A DNA stretch of 64,000 bases from Durusdinium trenchii. Lineage: Eukaryota > Sar > Dinophyceae > Suessiales > Symbiodiniaceae. The notes beneath the pieces were generated by a model. It was not told where the DNA came from. It searched no databases and saw nothing but the letters and a program-made list of their open reading frames with translations. This document shows, in pieces, positions 34,203-46,055 of the stretch (position 1 is its first letter; each line of letters begins with the position of its first letter). The position numbers and the translations under genes were made by a program. The stretch is from contig CAXAMN010000002.1 of the NCBI GenBank assembly GCA_963970005.1, positions 2,186,384-2,250,383 of the forward strand, written 5' to 3'.

Positions 34203-35937
34203 ATGACAAGGCGGCAGCGGCAGCCAAGAGCGAAATCAGGAACAGAGACAAGCTTGGGAACCACGGCGGCAGCGGCAGCCAAAAGCGAAATCACGAAGGG
34301 AGACAAGCTTGGAAGACAAGCCGGCAGAGGCAGCCAAGAGCGAAATCGTGAAGGGAGACAAGCTTGGGAGACAAGACGGCAGCGGCAGCCAAGAGCGAAA
34401 TCATGAAGGGAGACAAGCTTCACAGACAAGGCGGCAGCGGCAGCCAAGAGCGAAATCGTGAAGGGAGACAAGCTTGGGAGACAAGACGGCAGCGGCAGCC
34501 AAGAGCGAAATCATGAAGGGAGACAAGCTTGAGAGACAAGGCGGCAGCGGCAGCAAAATGCGAAATCATGAAGGGAGACAAGCTTGGGAGACAAGGCGGC
34601 AGCGGCAGCCAAGAGCGAAATCATGAAGGGAGACAAGCTTGAGAGACAAGGCGGCAGCGGCAGCCGAAAGCGAAATCACAAAGGGAGACAAGCTTGGGAG
34701 ACACGGCGGCAGCGGCAGCCAAGAGCGAAATCATGAAGGGAGACAAGCTTGGGAGACAAGCTGGCAGCGGCAGCCAAAAGCGAAATCATGAAGGGAGACA
34801 AGCTTGGGAGACAAGGCGGCAGCGGCAGCCAAGAGCGAAATCACGAAGGGAGACATGCGTGGGAGACAAGGCGGCAGCGGCAGCCAACAGCGAAATCATG
34901 AAGGGAGACAAGCTTGGGAGACAGGGCGGCAGCGGTAGCCAAAAGCGAAATCATGAAGGGAGACAAGCTTGGGAGACAAGACGGCAGCGGCAGCCAAAAG
35001 AAAAATCATGAAGGGAGACAAGCGTGGGAGACAAGGCGGCAGCGGCAGCCAAGAGCGAAATCATGAAGGGAGACAAGCTTAGAAGACAAGCCGGCAGCCA
35101 AGAGCGAAATCATGAAGGGAGACAAGCTTGGGAGACAAGGCGGCAGCGGCAGCAGCGAAATCATGAAGGGAGACAAGCTTGGGAGACAAGCCGGCAGCGG
35201 CAGCCAAGAGCGAAATCATGAAGGGAGACAAGCTGAACAGACAAGGCGGCAGCGGCAGCCAAAAGCGAAATCATGAAGGGAGACAAGCTGAACAGACAAG
35301 GCGGCAGCGGCAGCCAAAAGCGAAATCATGAAGGGAGACAAGCTTGGGAGACAAGGCGGCAGGGGCAGCCAAAAGCGAAATCATGAAGCGAGACAAGCTT
35401 GGGAGACAAGCTGGCAGCGGCAGCCAAGAGCGAAATCACGAAGGGAGACAAGTTTGGAAGACAAGCCGGCAGAGGCAGCCAAGAGCGAAATCGTGAAGGG
35501 AGACAAGCTTGGGAGACAAGGCGGCGGCGGCAGCCAAAAGCGAAATCATGAAGGGAGACAAGCTTCACAGACAAGGCGGCAGCGGCAGCCAAGAGCGAAA
35601 TCACGAAGGGAGACAAGCTTGGGAGACAAGCGGCAGCGGCAGCCAAAAGCGAAATCATGAAGGAAGACAAGCTTCACAGGCAAGGCGGCAGCGGCAGCCA
35701 AAAGCGAAATCATGAAGGGAGACAAGTTTGGGAGACAAGCTTGGGAGACAAGGCGGCAGCGGCAGTCAAAAGCGAAATCATGAAGGGAGACAAGCTTGGG
35801 AGACAAGGCGGCAGACCAGCTTGGAAGACAAGCCAGAGGCAGCCAAGAGCGAAATCATGAAGGAAGACAAGCTTCACAGACAAGGCGGCAGCCGCAGCCA
35901 AGAGCGAAATCATGAAGGGAGACAAGCTTCACAGACA
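34203..35937. repeat. 55-bp minisatellite, about 31 copies, running into a gap
   Basis: The unit is 55 bases (it starts gaaatcatgaagggagacaa, then gcttgggagacaaggcggca and gcggcagccaaaagc). Most units carry a HindIII site. Variants include ttgggag/ttcacag/tgaacag after aagc, ccaagag/ccaaaag, and some shortened units. Because 55 is not a multiple of three, each frame cycles through all three phases every 165 bases. Long frames stay open on both strands, but the peptides are by-products. A partial unit is already visible at 34099. The array ends at the 400-N gap, so its true length is unknown. Confidence 0.95.
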
Positions 35938-36337
35938 NNNNNNNNNNNNNNNNNNNNNNNNNNNNNNNNNNNNNNNNNNNNNNNNNNNNNNNNNNNNNNN
36001 NNNNNNNNNNNNNNNNNNNNNNNNNNNNNNNNNNNNNNNNNNNNNNNNNNNNNNNNNNNNNNNNNNNNNNNNNNNNNNNNNNNNNNNNNNNNNNNNNNNN
36101 NNNNNNNNNNNNNNNNNNNNNNNNNNNNNNNNNNNNNNNNNNNNNNNNNNNNNNNNNNNNNNNNNNNNNNNNNNNNNNNNNNNNNNNNNNNNNNNNNNNN
36201 NNNNNNNNNNNNNNNNNNNNNNNNNNNNNNNNNNNNNNNNNNNNNNNNNNNNNNNNNNNNNNNNNNNNNNNNNNNNNNNNNNNNNNNNNNNNNNNNNNNN
36301 NNNNNNNNNNNNNNNNNNNNNNNNNNNNNNNNNNNNN
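35938..36337. other. Assembly gap (400 N)
   Basis: A run of 400 N directly continuing the minisatellite. It is probably unresolved repeat. Confidence 0.99.
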
Positions 36338-39200
36338 TTCCAGGTATATATGTTACATAGATATCATATTATATTATATATATTGGACGCAACGCTAACT
36401 CACCATCGCTCGTAGACAACCTTGGAGGTCAAACTGGTTTGCCGTGTTTCTCGTGCCACAAAAACCTACCGCAAAGAAAGCACCAACAATGTCAACGATT
36501 CATGTCTCCAGACTTGAGATCATCAACACCACTGGATCTTTGGTGGAAAATCCTTCATACCACTGAGCCTTTCTTATCCTCAACCACTTCCTGTCATTGC
36601 ATGGTTTGGAACACTGCCCAAATGGATTCCAATAGAAGTCCATCCACAATCCTTTTGGCGAAACAAGGACATTGAACCGGACGCACAGCTGAACTCACAA
36701 CACTAGATATTCAACTTGTGTCGACGGCTTACAAGACCAAGTCGAGGATCCAAAGGCGCCCCACATTCTTCTGGCTAGCTTCGTCAAACCTGGCCCCTGG
36801 TCACTCTCCGGGCCACTTCCAAAATGCGGCCAGGGCGACTCTTCGTCCTCGTAGCTTGGATCATGCTGAAACCTTCAGTGTCGCCCCAGCACGCAAAGCT
36901 TGCCGCGTTTCGAAGGTGTTCTTTCTTTTCGGCAACCGAGCCGGATCGATCAGTTCATTCTTCCTGTCAGGTCGTGTCATCCAAATTCAGAAAAGAGTCC
37001 CAAGCAGTTTCGAAGGATTCCTCGTCCCTGCTGAAAGAAGCAAAACATGGAGAACTACCATGGATTTGGTGCTCCCTGCCAAGGGACTGGTAGTTTCAGT
37101 TTGATGTACAGAACTATGATGGAGAAACAACCAGAAAGCGCTCGGGTTAGGATGCAGGTCGCATAAAGGACGCATCAATTCGTAAACCAACCACTCCTCA
37201 ACATCTTCCACACAGTGTTTATCCCATGTTCAAGAGGATGATACAGTTCATGCTTCATTCCATATCAAATAAAAATGTCTTCAGCTTACTTGCCCTTCTT
37301 TGACCCCACTACCTGCTCTACTTGGCCCTTCAGCGCCCCTCCGTCTCTGGGGGTTCTGGCCAAGCCGGATAGGCAGTTCTCTGAATGATCAGCCTGGAGA
37401 AGACAAGAAGAACCCTGATAGCTGGTAGGTATGTTCTCATGTTCCCTTGTCTAGTTGTCTAGAACAATCATCACCATGAGAATTGCAAAGGACAGAAGAT
37501 TTCTAAAGACTCCTGTCCTTCATGAGCTGGAAACATATTCCTGCACGCTCGATTCGAACAAATATAGAAAGCATGTCGTCCGAAGTCTTGGGGTGAACTT
37601 GGTCTTAGTGTCGAACTGGTTTAACAGGGCACCGGTGCCACGCAAACTCTTGGGCCCTGGGCTGCAGAGTCTGCATCAAGATGGGGCGAACCTCACGTCA
37701 CCAAAGCATCGCGCAGGCAAGTGCCCAGTGGCTAAAATGGCGAAACATACTCCTTGGAGTCCATGTTGGAGGGCTGGACGGCAGCTCATCACCCACAAAA
37801 GCGACCCCTTGCTCATCTGAAGAGTCGAGACATTCTGCTGCCACCAACCCGACATGCGTGGCGTGTGGAGCCATGGCGCCGATTCGGAAAGCTAGGCATC
37901 CAACCTACATATTAAACAAGCACATAGCCTGGTGGACCTAGTGGCTGGACCAAGTTCAACATGCACCCAAACGCTGTCCCCACTAACTCGTAAACAGCTC
38001 TCAAGACTCATCTTGGTTTCGACTGCTTCAACGTGCAAAGCACCTCGCCTGCTCCAAAGACACAGAGTGACACGGTGCCAGCTCCATCTCTTTCTGTTCG
38101 CTCTTCACGAAACTCTTCACCTGTAGCGCTGTGCATTCCGATAGTTTATCGAAACATGATCAAACCATATAAATAAATATATTATATATATATATATATG
38201 TAGGTGCATTTGTTTGGCAAGAAATACAGGTCAGCTGACGAGCTTCTCTCCGCGCTTCCTCCTCACTCTCACGTAACATGTCGAGGTGGAGCCTTCACGA
38301 AGAACTCCGTGAGGAAGGGTTCGACACAGACACAGATCTGATACCTCACAAATCGAATCTTCTTGGGCCAGGCTTGGGTTTGTTGGCACACGGCAACAAG
38401 ATGAACCATGGGGCAATAGGGATACACTGCCATTCAAGGAAGCTTGCAACTAGTGGGTGGAACCAAGGCTGTGGGTCACTTCGCTCCTTTCAAGCTCAGG
38501 AAACGATCATTCGTGAACAAAAAGGTCCCCACCTCTATGGTGGGCCCACCACTGGACAGCTGACAGGGATATCTTCTTTTGGAGGATTCCTAGCAGTGTA
38601 GGAGTTTCTCCATCGCAAGATTTGATGAAACAATGCCAAGTGCCCCACTCTTGGTTGGCGAAGAACCACAAGACCAACGGCATCAGCTTGTTAATCGAGT
38701 CCCACGCGACCTCGGATGATCGTGATCTGCTGAAATTGTCCGCACCTAAGGCCTAGGCCTTAGGTAGTGATGACGACACCTTTGGTCGTGCGTCTTGAAA
38801 GACCGCTTCAGGGAAAACAACAATGATCTTAAGATACCATATAATATAACTGTTTGCTGTCTGTTGCCGTGAATAATGGAATAGCTTGAAGCCCAAATAT
38901 ACGAAGATATCACATCATCAACTACAAGCTAAAGGGTGCTGACTGTAAAAGAACAACCGGATATGTTCAATCGCTTTCATTCACCACTTGGCAGCTCCAC
39001 TTGCCCACTTCACTGAGTGTCCTATTAGGGAACACTGAGTCCACAGAGCCCGTGCCCCAAGGGAAAAGAATCCTCCTGGTAAAGGCCCCCAAGCCAAGCG
39101 TCTCCAAGCACAGTCCCACGTGATACAAGCACAGTCTCATCTATATAATTACCTTCTTCGTCCCTCTTCACAGGCTGACCCCATGGCTCTTCAGGCTTCA
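36338..39200. other. No supported gene
   Basis: Contains (AT)n tracts near 36365-36380 and 38168-38200. The frames are short and without family character; probably intron of a minus-strand gene. Confidence 0.4.
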
Positions 39201-39224
39201 CTCTGGAAAACCACCCCCTGTGTC

Positions 39225-39440
39225 GCAATGGGTCACCAGCAGTGCGCATCCCAAGCGGCTTCGGCCAGGCGAGCACTGTCGGCATCCATTTGGACGCGCA
39301 GGTCCACATAGGCCTCCAAAATGACCTCCAGCCACGCCCAGGCGTGGGGGGGAACCAGCGGCGAGTGCGTATCGGGCGCCGGTGAAGTGGAGGGAAACAA
39401 ATGGATCGTGGGCGTAGGACCACGGTGCCAATCTGGAATT
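39225..39440 (-). CDS. Coding-like exon, unidentified
   Basis: The minus frame reads HAWAWLEVILEAYVDLRVQM and DADSARLAEAAWDAHC before a CTG|GTGACC donor at about 39229. The helical composition supports an exon; the 5' end is uncertain. No family is recognised. Confidence 0.45.
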
Positions 39441-41127
39441 CTAGCTGGTGTCAGAATGCACGTCGGGTTCACATCTACGTGGGTTTTGCTTTGCCTGTAG
39501 GGCGGAGTGGGGAAAACTCATTGGTCAGTGGTGTTTCGGGATCGCTTTTGATGGCAGGTCTTCTATGGCACCAACCGCCAGTTGCAATGCTTGGTGGCCA
39601 TGGCCGTCCTTCACACCCTTCAAGTGGAGGTGAACCACTTGAATGTGACCAAATGGGGGAGATCTGTGGTTACATGAAGTGGTTCACCTCCAGATGGTGG
39701 ATTGGAACCTGCCTTCATCTGCAACCAATGCGCCTCGATCAACCCGCCTCAAGAGCCCCACCGCCCACCGCGTTGATCATCCCACCTCGCCCACCGCGTT
39801 GATCATCTCTGCCTCTTTGGTCAGCAACCTCGGCCACAAGCCGGGCATAGAGTAGCGGCAGAGAAGAAAGCCACAGAGAGAATCAGTTTACTGGCCAGTT
39901 CCAAAGGGGTGTCGAAGTTTACTGGCTTTCTCATGGGTACCCAGACCATCCAATCACTTGTTGGGTCTCTACCAAGTGTGTTTTACTTTAAGAATTGCCC
40001 ATCCACTCGTGTTGATGAGATCTTCACCAAAACGGAGCTTCCCCTCAAGCAGGTCCGGTCCGCCCCAACTCGACTCCGAAGATCACATGTTGGGGATTTC
40101 TCGAAGGGGTAAACCGGGGAAGATTGACATGGAACCTGCAGAATGGACCTTTGGAAGAGTAGCTTCCACTACAAACCAGATCAAACCAGTGGTTCTCAGC
40201 TTCCATGTGGCTCTGCTTCAACTCATCCCCCAGCCAAGGGCTAAGGCCGGCTTTTGGCGAAGTCCTGGCCCTGATAGCTACCCCTCACCACTGGACATCG
40301 TGACGTGCCCCTGCTCTTTGGTTCCCCACGACCAACGCAGGGACGCAGGGGTGGGCAAAAAATTGTCCAAACCCCTGTAACTCTATTGGCCAAAGAATGG
40401 GAGAAACTGCTGGAGGGATTCTTCATTCATCCCGGATCATCCCTGCAAAACCCAGGGAGCACACTAAGTCACTAGGCCAGTACCGTAGCCTTGAATGGCA
40501 CACACAGAATGCGCCTGTGCGCTTCCTGTCATCCAACACATGCAAACACACTGAGGTTCCAACTGTTGACTTCCCGTCTTTTGCACGCAGGCATCTAGAC
40601 CTGTGATAAACCACTGTAAAATACATTGCCGCATCTGAAACGATTGTGCATGTCCTGAGATATACAGTAAATGTCTGTTGCATGTCTGAAATCGATGAGA
40701 ACAAAGAAGCTGCACGACAAAGTCGACATGATGTCAAATCAGGACGAAGCGCATTCTCTGGTTTGGAAGTCATTGCTGCGATCAAAGCCATTGTTAAAGC
40801 AAAAAAGCTTTTCCTATACTCATGTGCATTGCCTGGTAAAATGCTCCTTTTGCGGGAAACGGGTCTTCCAAACGGGTGATGTGGCGGCTATGGATATGTA
40901 TATATATACATATATACACAGTATATGCTATATATAATAGGCTACAGGTGTCCCAAAGTGGACCTGTGATTCGCCACCTGAAAACTGTCATAAACTCGCA
41001 TCAGAGTGGCTGGCATAAACTCCTTTACCCACCCAAGGGACGCGCAAAGACTTGGAGCTCGCTGAGCATCAGCACCTGGACTCGTTCACTGTGACATGAC
41101 GCGCAACCATGAGGTGGGATGAGCCCC

Positions 41128-41175
41128 TAGTAGCGTCCTTGCTCCTAGTAGTAAGGACACGAGCCCCTAGTAGTT
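41128..41175. repeat. CTAGTAG-type short repeat cluster
   Basis: Three copies of (c)ctagtag with spacers (cccctagtagcgtccttgct, cctagtagtaagg, cccctagtag). Confidence 0.6.
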
Positions 41176-41888
41176 TTTTCCGCGGATCTTCAGGCAATTC
41201 CCATGTTCTTCGCTCCGAGTTCCGGCTCCTGAGCAAACACATGGGGAAGAACATGGATACCCTGCAGTCGCGACGACCCGAGTCGTCGCGAGCGCATCTG
41301 AGCAAAAGATAGAGTTTACTGAGGATTTGGATGAGCAAATGCTCGAACGTGGGTATATTTGACATGAGACCTGAGGATTTGGATAGAGGCGTGTTCTGCC
41401 ACAAGTACTCCAAACACCCTTGTCATAAGACTGACTCTCCACCTATTTACCCCATAAGGATGAACCTGGTTTAGCTGTTATAATTCAACTTATCCAAAAA
41501 TCCCCACCTACATGATGTTGAAGGAACATTACAAATGGTACGTAGGACTCCCAGTTGGACCGTCTCACGAGTTCTCCAGTCATGACTCATGACCTTGGGT
41601 TTGGGTAACCAGGTTGAAAGCTGGCACCTTCTTGCTTGCTGGCATCTTCTTGCTGACCACAGCTGCTAAGCACTCACAGGCCTCGCAGCACGGCTTCGGC
41701 CCTTTGAGGTGCCTACTAGCACTCCAACCTAATAGCGACGCCACCTGTGATACGCTTTGAGCACATTCCCAACAAAATGTCAACACTGGAGAATGGAGGT
41801 CACAGGAAAACTCTGACCAAGCGAGGGTGGCTACTTCCGATGATTTTGGAGGGAGTGTAAGGTTCTTCGGCAACACGATGCCACTCAC

Positions 41889-42176
41889 CTGTGCCTCCGG
41901 AGCTCTTCATTTTGAAGCGTAGAAGACCCTCCGAAAGAAACTCACGAACATGGAAGCTGGTAGAAGACCGGTACATGAAAATCGTAAGTCCATCAAAGAG
42001 TCCACCCAAAATCTCCACAACATTCCCAGCCAAGGCCTTATTGTCGGGCGCACGCTGCGACGCACCAGACGACACATAAAGCGATGGTCGGTCGAGGGAG
42101 TTCTCATCGCCACCCCCGATGCCACGCGCCTCGCTGGCGCTTTGAGAGGCATCAGCAATAAGGCGACACACTGCGC
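41889..42176 (-). CDS. Internal exon of an unidentified minus-strand gene
   Basis: A CATCTCAG|GC acceptor and a GGCACAG|GTGAGT donor bound 288 bases with one open frame that reads AVCRLIADASQSASEARGIG, NKALAGNVVEILGGLFDGLT and SFHVREFLSEGLLRFKMKSS. The donor is the strongest-looking one in the region. The protein family is not recognised. A likely neighbouring exon is at 42542-42657, but I could not close the phase between the two. Confidence 0.6.
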
Positions 42177-42355
42177 CTGAGATGGTAGGCACGTCTGAGC
42201 ACTCAAAGCGCTGTTGATATCTTCTCAACTGATATCTTTTCCAGAATGCTGCTTGGTTCAACAGGCCAAGCACTAGCAAAATGGTATCGAACAGTCAACA
42301 AAAACCATCAAATGCCTCTGGGTCGAGACTCATCTTCCTTTTTGACCCCACCTAG

Positions 42356-42535
42356 TAGGGTGGAGGCCATCGCTAGTAGGTTGGAGGCCATCGCTACTAG
42401 GGTGGAGGCCATCCCTACTAGGGTGGAGGCCATCACTAGTAGGCTGGAGGCCATCGCTACTAGGGTGGGAGGCCATCAGGCCATCGCTAGTAGGTTGGAC
42501 GCACTAGGGTGGAGGCCATCGCTAGTAGGAGGCCA
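42356..42535. repeat. 21-bp tandem repeat, ctagtaggttggaggccatcg
   Basis: Seven to eight units of 21 bases with variants (ctactagggtggaggccatcc and others), the last ones disturbed. On the plus strand one frame reads SRLEAIATRVEAIPTRVEAI, a seven-residue repeat. It lies in what appears to be an intron of a minus-strand gene, so this peptide is probably not made. Confidence 0.9.
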
Positions 42536-42541
42536 TAGCAC

Positions 42542-42657
42542 TTAGGTTCCTTTGCTATGTGGTCAGCCAAAGCGTGGGACGCGTCCACCAAACGCTTCCG
42601 AAGCTTCCCCGAACGGCGAGCCGCGTGGATCTGGACTCCTGTCCGATGTGTTTCTTC
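42542..42657 (-). CDS. Coding-like exon, unidentified
   Basis: After a GGTTCAG acceptor the minus frame reads EETHRTGVQIHAARRSGKLR and KRLVDASHALADHIAKEPK. It stands immediately upstream (in the direction of reading) of the 21-bp repeat and of the 41889-42176 exon. Confidence 0.45.
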
Positions 42658-42659
42658 CT

Positions 42660-44091
42660 GAACCAATGGACCCGAGAAACCGAAGAAGGAACCTAAGAGA
42701 CCTCCAGTTTGAGCAGAAGTTTGCGCAGCATTTCTCCAGTTTGAGCAGATGTTGCGGTCAGATCTCAGGGCGCTGTTCAGATCACCCAGAAACTGATGGG
42801 TCATGGGTCCTTGAAATGGATGTGGCCAGCATACCTCTCCTGGACACCAAAGCACACAACAAACTACAGGTGTTCAAATGTCAGGCAGCATCCCACCAGC
42901 AGCCTCTGGTGTTTGGAATTGAAATGTTGCGCTGGATCGCCGGCACTGAGGAGCCAGCTGAGGAACTTGTCATTGGCCACTGTCAAGATCTCGATCTGAG
43001 CACGCTAACATGTTCACAAGCTCACTGCTCCACTTGGCTCTGGTTCAATCTGGGTGATATTTGCGGCGAACTAGCGAAAGGGAACATGAAAAGATCTGTG
43101 GTTTTGAGTGATACCTGTCTTTGCAGTTGTTCTATTGAAATCACAGCGGCAATCCAAATACCAATCTGGGCGATTCAATATACTTCAAGAACCAGAATAG
43201 GGAAAGTCTTCTCCCCGATGGTCTGTTAAGTGTCACCCAGATCATCCCACATGTCTCTTTGGTTCTCTTGTGGCCGGCCTAAAGTGATGTCCAAGTAGAT
43301 TTAGCAAGGCTTGAGAGAAATTCTCTGAGAAATCCTGAAAGCCTCAATTTGGTCGCGAAGAGCGTCCCCACGGCAGCTCCACATCGGTGAGTTGAAAGGT
43401 TGCAGACAAGGTGGTGAGTTCGAGTTGGCACCTTCAAGAACAAGAAAAGTAACCTGCCAAGAGCGTTCACATCGGGGGGGGAGTTGGACATACCACGCAA
43501 GGATGGACCCACCAAGTTTTTCGAACGTTGTAACGTTGCCTCTCGAACGTTTTTTCACCCTCGGACTCCCGGCCCAAACCACATAGAGGGCAGTCACTTT
43601 CCTCAGTTCGGACGAAGAAAGAAATCCTGGCGACAAGGTAATTACTGTACGACCTGCATATACCAAAGCCTGAGGGGGAAACCATTTTGGAACCGGATGC
43701 TTTGGGGTTCGGATGTCAACTGGGCAGCGGTCTCTTTCTCACAATGCCCAATCGCCTCAATCGACGGGCCATCAAGTAGCCACCACATCCAAAGGAAAAG
43801 TGCTGTCAGCCTCTACCTTTCATGGATCAGAGACATGCGATTCCCCAGTTCTATGTCGACATGCGGCTTCCGCCCTTCCGCTTCCTTGGGTCCTTCATGG
43901 TCGTTCCACCCCTCTGGGTGGCACACACAACATGTTCACCGCCTCTGGGCCAAGCCATCCCGGTCCGTCCCAAGGAGCCCCACAAGCAGTCACTCACCAG
44001 CTGTGGAGCCTGACGTCGCGAAATCGTCGGAGACTGTTATACCGTTGTACTTAGGTCCACCGGCTTGTAAGTATGTATATGTATATATATG
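42660..44091. other. No supported gene
   Basis: Plus-strand frames up to 312 codons and several minus-strand frames overlap here. None has a family or consistent composition, and the longest runs through the LTR boundary at 44092. I call no gene. Confidence 0.4.
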
Positions 44092-44245
44092 TGTCGAAAC
44101 ACCGGTAGCCGACCGACTCCAGTCGATCAAAAACCCATCGGGCGATCCTTTTCAGCTCCAGCCGATGAATGTCCTTGCGGATACGACGATCGATATGCTT
44201 GCACCTGGAAGGAAGACATGGTTGCGGCACTCATGGAAGTCAACA
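44092..44245 (-). repeat. 3' LTR of the Copia element
   Basis: Plus-strand sequence starts tgtcgaaacacc and ends gaagtcaaca. It differs from the other LTR only at 44175 (T here, C at 51583) and 44214 (A here, T at 51622), which indicates a fairly recent insertion. The purine tract expected next to it is not obvious. Confidence 0.95.
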
Positions 44246-44317
44246 CGGCTTTTAAACTATAAAAAGTTCGAACCAAGGCTTCTCTTGACAAGGCTTCAAC
44301 TCTTACGAATTGAATCT

Positions 44318-44977
44318 CTACTTATAGGTGCGAGGCACATCGGTGCCGGGGATCTTTGGTCCCTCCCAAGCGGCATCTTCTGCTGCATCACGTTCGGCGA
44401 TGAAACGGCTCAAATAATTTGAAAGATCAAGCAACAGGCCTGACGCTGATCGCTGACGTGCCGTTACCCACTTTACATATGACTTGGCTCGGTCTTCGGG
44501 TGAGCATGCCAAATCATGGTAAGTCATGTTCAAACCTTTGTACTGTCCGAACTGGATGACAGTGCGACCCCATTGGTGCATGTCCATCACATCCGGAGGC
44601 CACGTTGGCAGCATACTTGAGCTCAAATCTGAACCTGGCATCGGAGGTGGAATTCCTTCGGTGGCAGCATAGGATCCTTCCATGGAACCTGAGGCCTTGA
44701 ACTTGGGATGTGCTGATGGACCATATCCACGTTCCTTCTTCGGTTGCGGCGAGGCTGCTGACAACTCCTCTCGACGTTTGGAGGCGTCAGTCATCGATCC
44801 AGAGAAGGGAATCAAGCTGAAACCTGAGTCTGGGTCAGCAGCTCCGGAAGCAATACCTGGTGCATCGATTGGCAGGGATGGCATCATCTGGTCTGACGAC
44901 GCCTTGGCCATCAGATAGCGAAGCTGTGCTGCTTCATCGGGAGTGAGCGGCATTTCGGTATGCCTTTCAAGAAACAA
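44318..44977 (-). CDS. Extra ORF of the Copia element with an ExoX-C-terminal-like segment (219 codons)
   Basis: Lies inside the element between RNase H and the 3' LTR, on the same strand, and is intact. The first 120 residues are Pro/Ser/Met-rich and probably disordered. Residues about 130-195 read WGRTVIQFGQYKGLNMTYHD, then a helix KSYVKWVTARQR and LLDLSNYLSRFI. The FGxYKG..Y.. plus YxxW pattern resembles the small domain at the C-terminus of ExoX-type exonucleases and related DUF3820 proteins, which I take to be nucleic-acid-binding. That relation is inferred from the motif only. The ORF could be translated from a subgenomic or reinitiated message; no splice site was identified. Confidence 0.65.
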   Translation of the reverse strand: MFLERHTEMPLTPDEAAQLRYLMAKASSDQMMPSLPIDAPGIASGAADPDSGFSLIPFSGSMTDASKRREELSAASPQPKKERGYGPSAHPKFKASGSMEGSYAATEGIPPPMPGSDLSSSMLPTWPPDVMDMHQWGRTVIQFGQYKGLNMTYHDLACSPEDRAKSYVKWVTARQRSASGLLLDLSNYLSRFIAERDAAEDAAWEGPKIPGTDVPRTYK

Positions 44978-45204
44978 ATGCGGCGCGTGCTCTTGATCAC
45001 AATTGGCTAAAATAGAAAACGACTAGTGATCAGGACGACAGCTAAGGCTGCCACCCTGTCCCTAATCTGAATAACGAACTTCTTTCAAGACCGATCACAG
45101 CAAAACAATTGGACAACACACTCGAAACATTGTGACACGGCTGCATGCTATGACAAAACTGCTCAGCTATTTACTGATGCAAGAAAACGGATAACACAAG
45201 AGCT

Positions 45205-46055
45205 TCAAGAGTATAGTTGCACTGAATTTTCCATGACGTCGGCTTTCAAGCTTTTCCTTCGTTCGCGTTCTTCAGCTTGTTGTCTGAGAACCGTGTCGTC
45301 TGGAGAAATCTGATATGTCCCTTGACGGACACAGGATCGAAGCAAGTCAATTGGCTCTTGGCTGTCTTTGGTCAAGCCATCTGCCAACATCCACTTCGTG
45401 GGAAGCCATCGAATGCTACCTCCTGTCAACTGAAGAGATTCCCGAAGTATCACTATATCAATACATGTTCTTCGATCTTCTATTGACGTTGGTGATGAGG
45501 GGGAAATCAGGTGGTCATACAATGACTTACAATCTGTGGCCAGGATGGGTGATCGTTTCAATACAAGGACTGGTGGTCTCTTCTGCAACAGGTCTCGTGC
45601 GTCTCTTTCCTTGAAAGGGCCATCCAAGGTCTCTGAAAGGAGGAGTGACAGCCATTCTGCCTTTCCACTGGCAGTTGACATGGCTTGGCTTTCACCTCCT
45701 AAGGTGGAACTCACCTCCCTTGGCAACTTATAGCTTTTCCAAGCCACTGGCGTCCATGGAGACACCTTGCCGTCATGCAACTTCTTATGAACAAAAGCCA
45801 AAACATAACCAGCTTGTGTGTGGCTACCTACGTTGGCGAACGCTGCATCGCTATGACAGCATATTGTCAGGGACTCAGGTTCAATGGATCTAAAACGAAT
45901 TTTGAGGTCCTTGAATTGTTTGGCCCTTCGAATAGTGTTGTTCGCACTTCTGAGATGTTGGACGGTCGGTTTAGGTAGGCCCTGTTGACACATGCTTGTT
46001 TGGCATGACAAGTCGGGACGGCTTTGCAATGACAACCAGTTAAGGCTACCGTTGC
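45205..46055 (-). pseudogene. RNase H section of pol, third frame
   Basis: Continues from about NGSLNWLSLQSRPDLSCQ, the usual link between Copia reverse transcriptase and RNase H. It carries the RNase H acidic residues in CHSDAAFANVG, GGESQAMS and ATDCKSLYD and the late motif WLPTKWMLADGLTK. The section ends at a stop near 45205. It is separated from the reverse transcriptase by an indel near 46050. The reading before about 46055 is not part of the real protein. Confidence 0.88.

Noticed and set aside
34694-35860. Several open frames of 65-115 codons on both strands
   Set aside because: By-products of the 55-bp minisatellite, which cycles through all three frames.
35728-36415. Two frames running through the 400-N gap
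   Set aside because: They are open only because N has no stop codons.
43484-44422. 312-codon plus-strand ORF
   Set aside because: No family, uneven composition, and the frame crosses the LTR boundary at 44092 into the retrotransposon.
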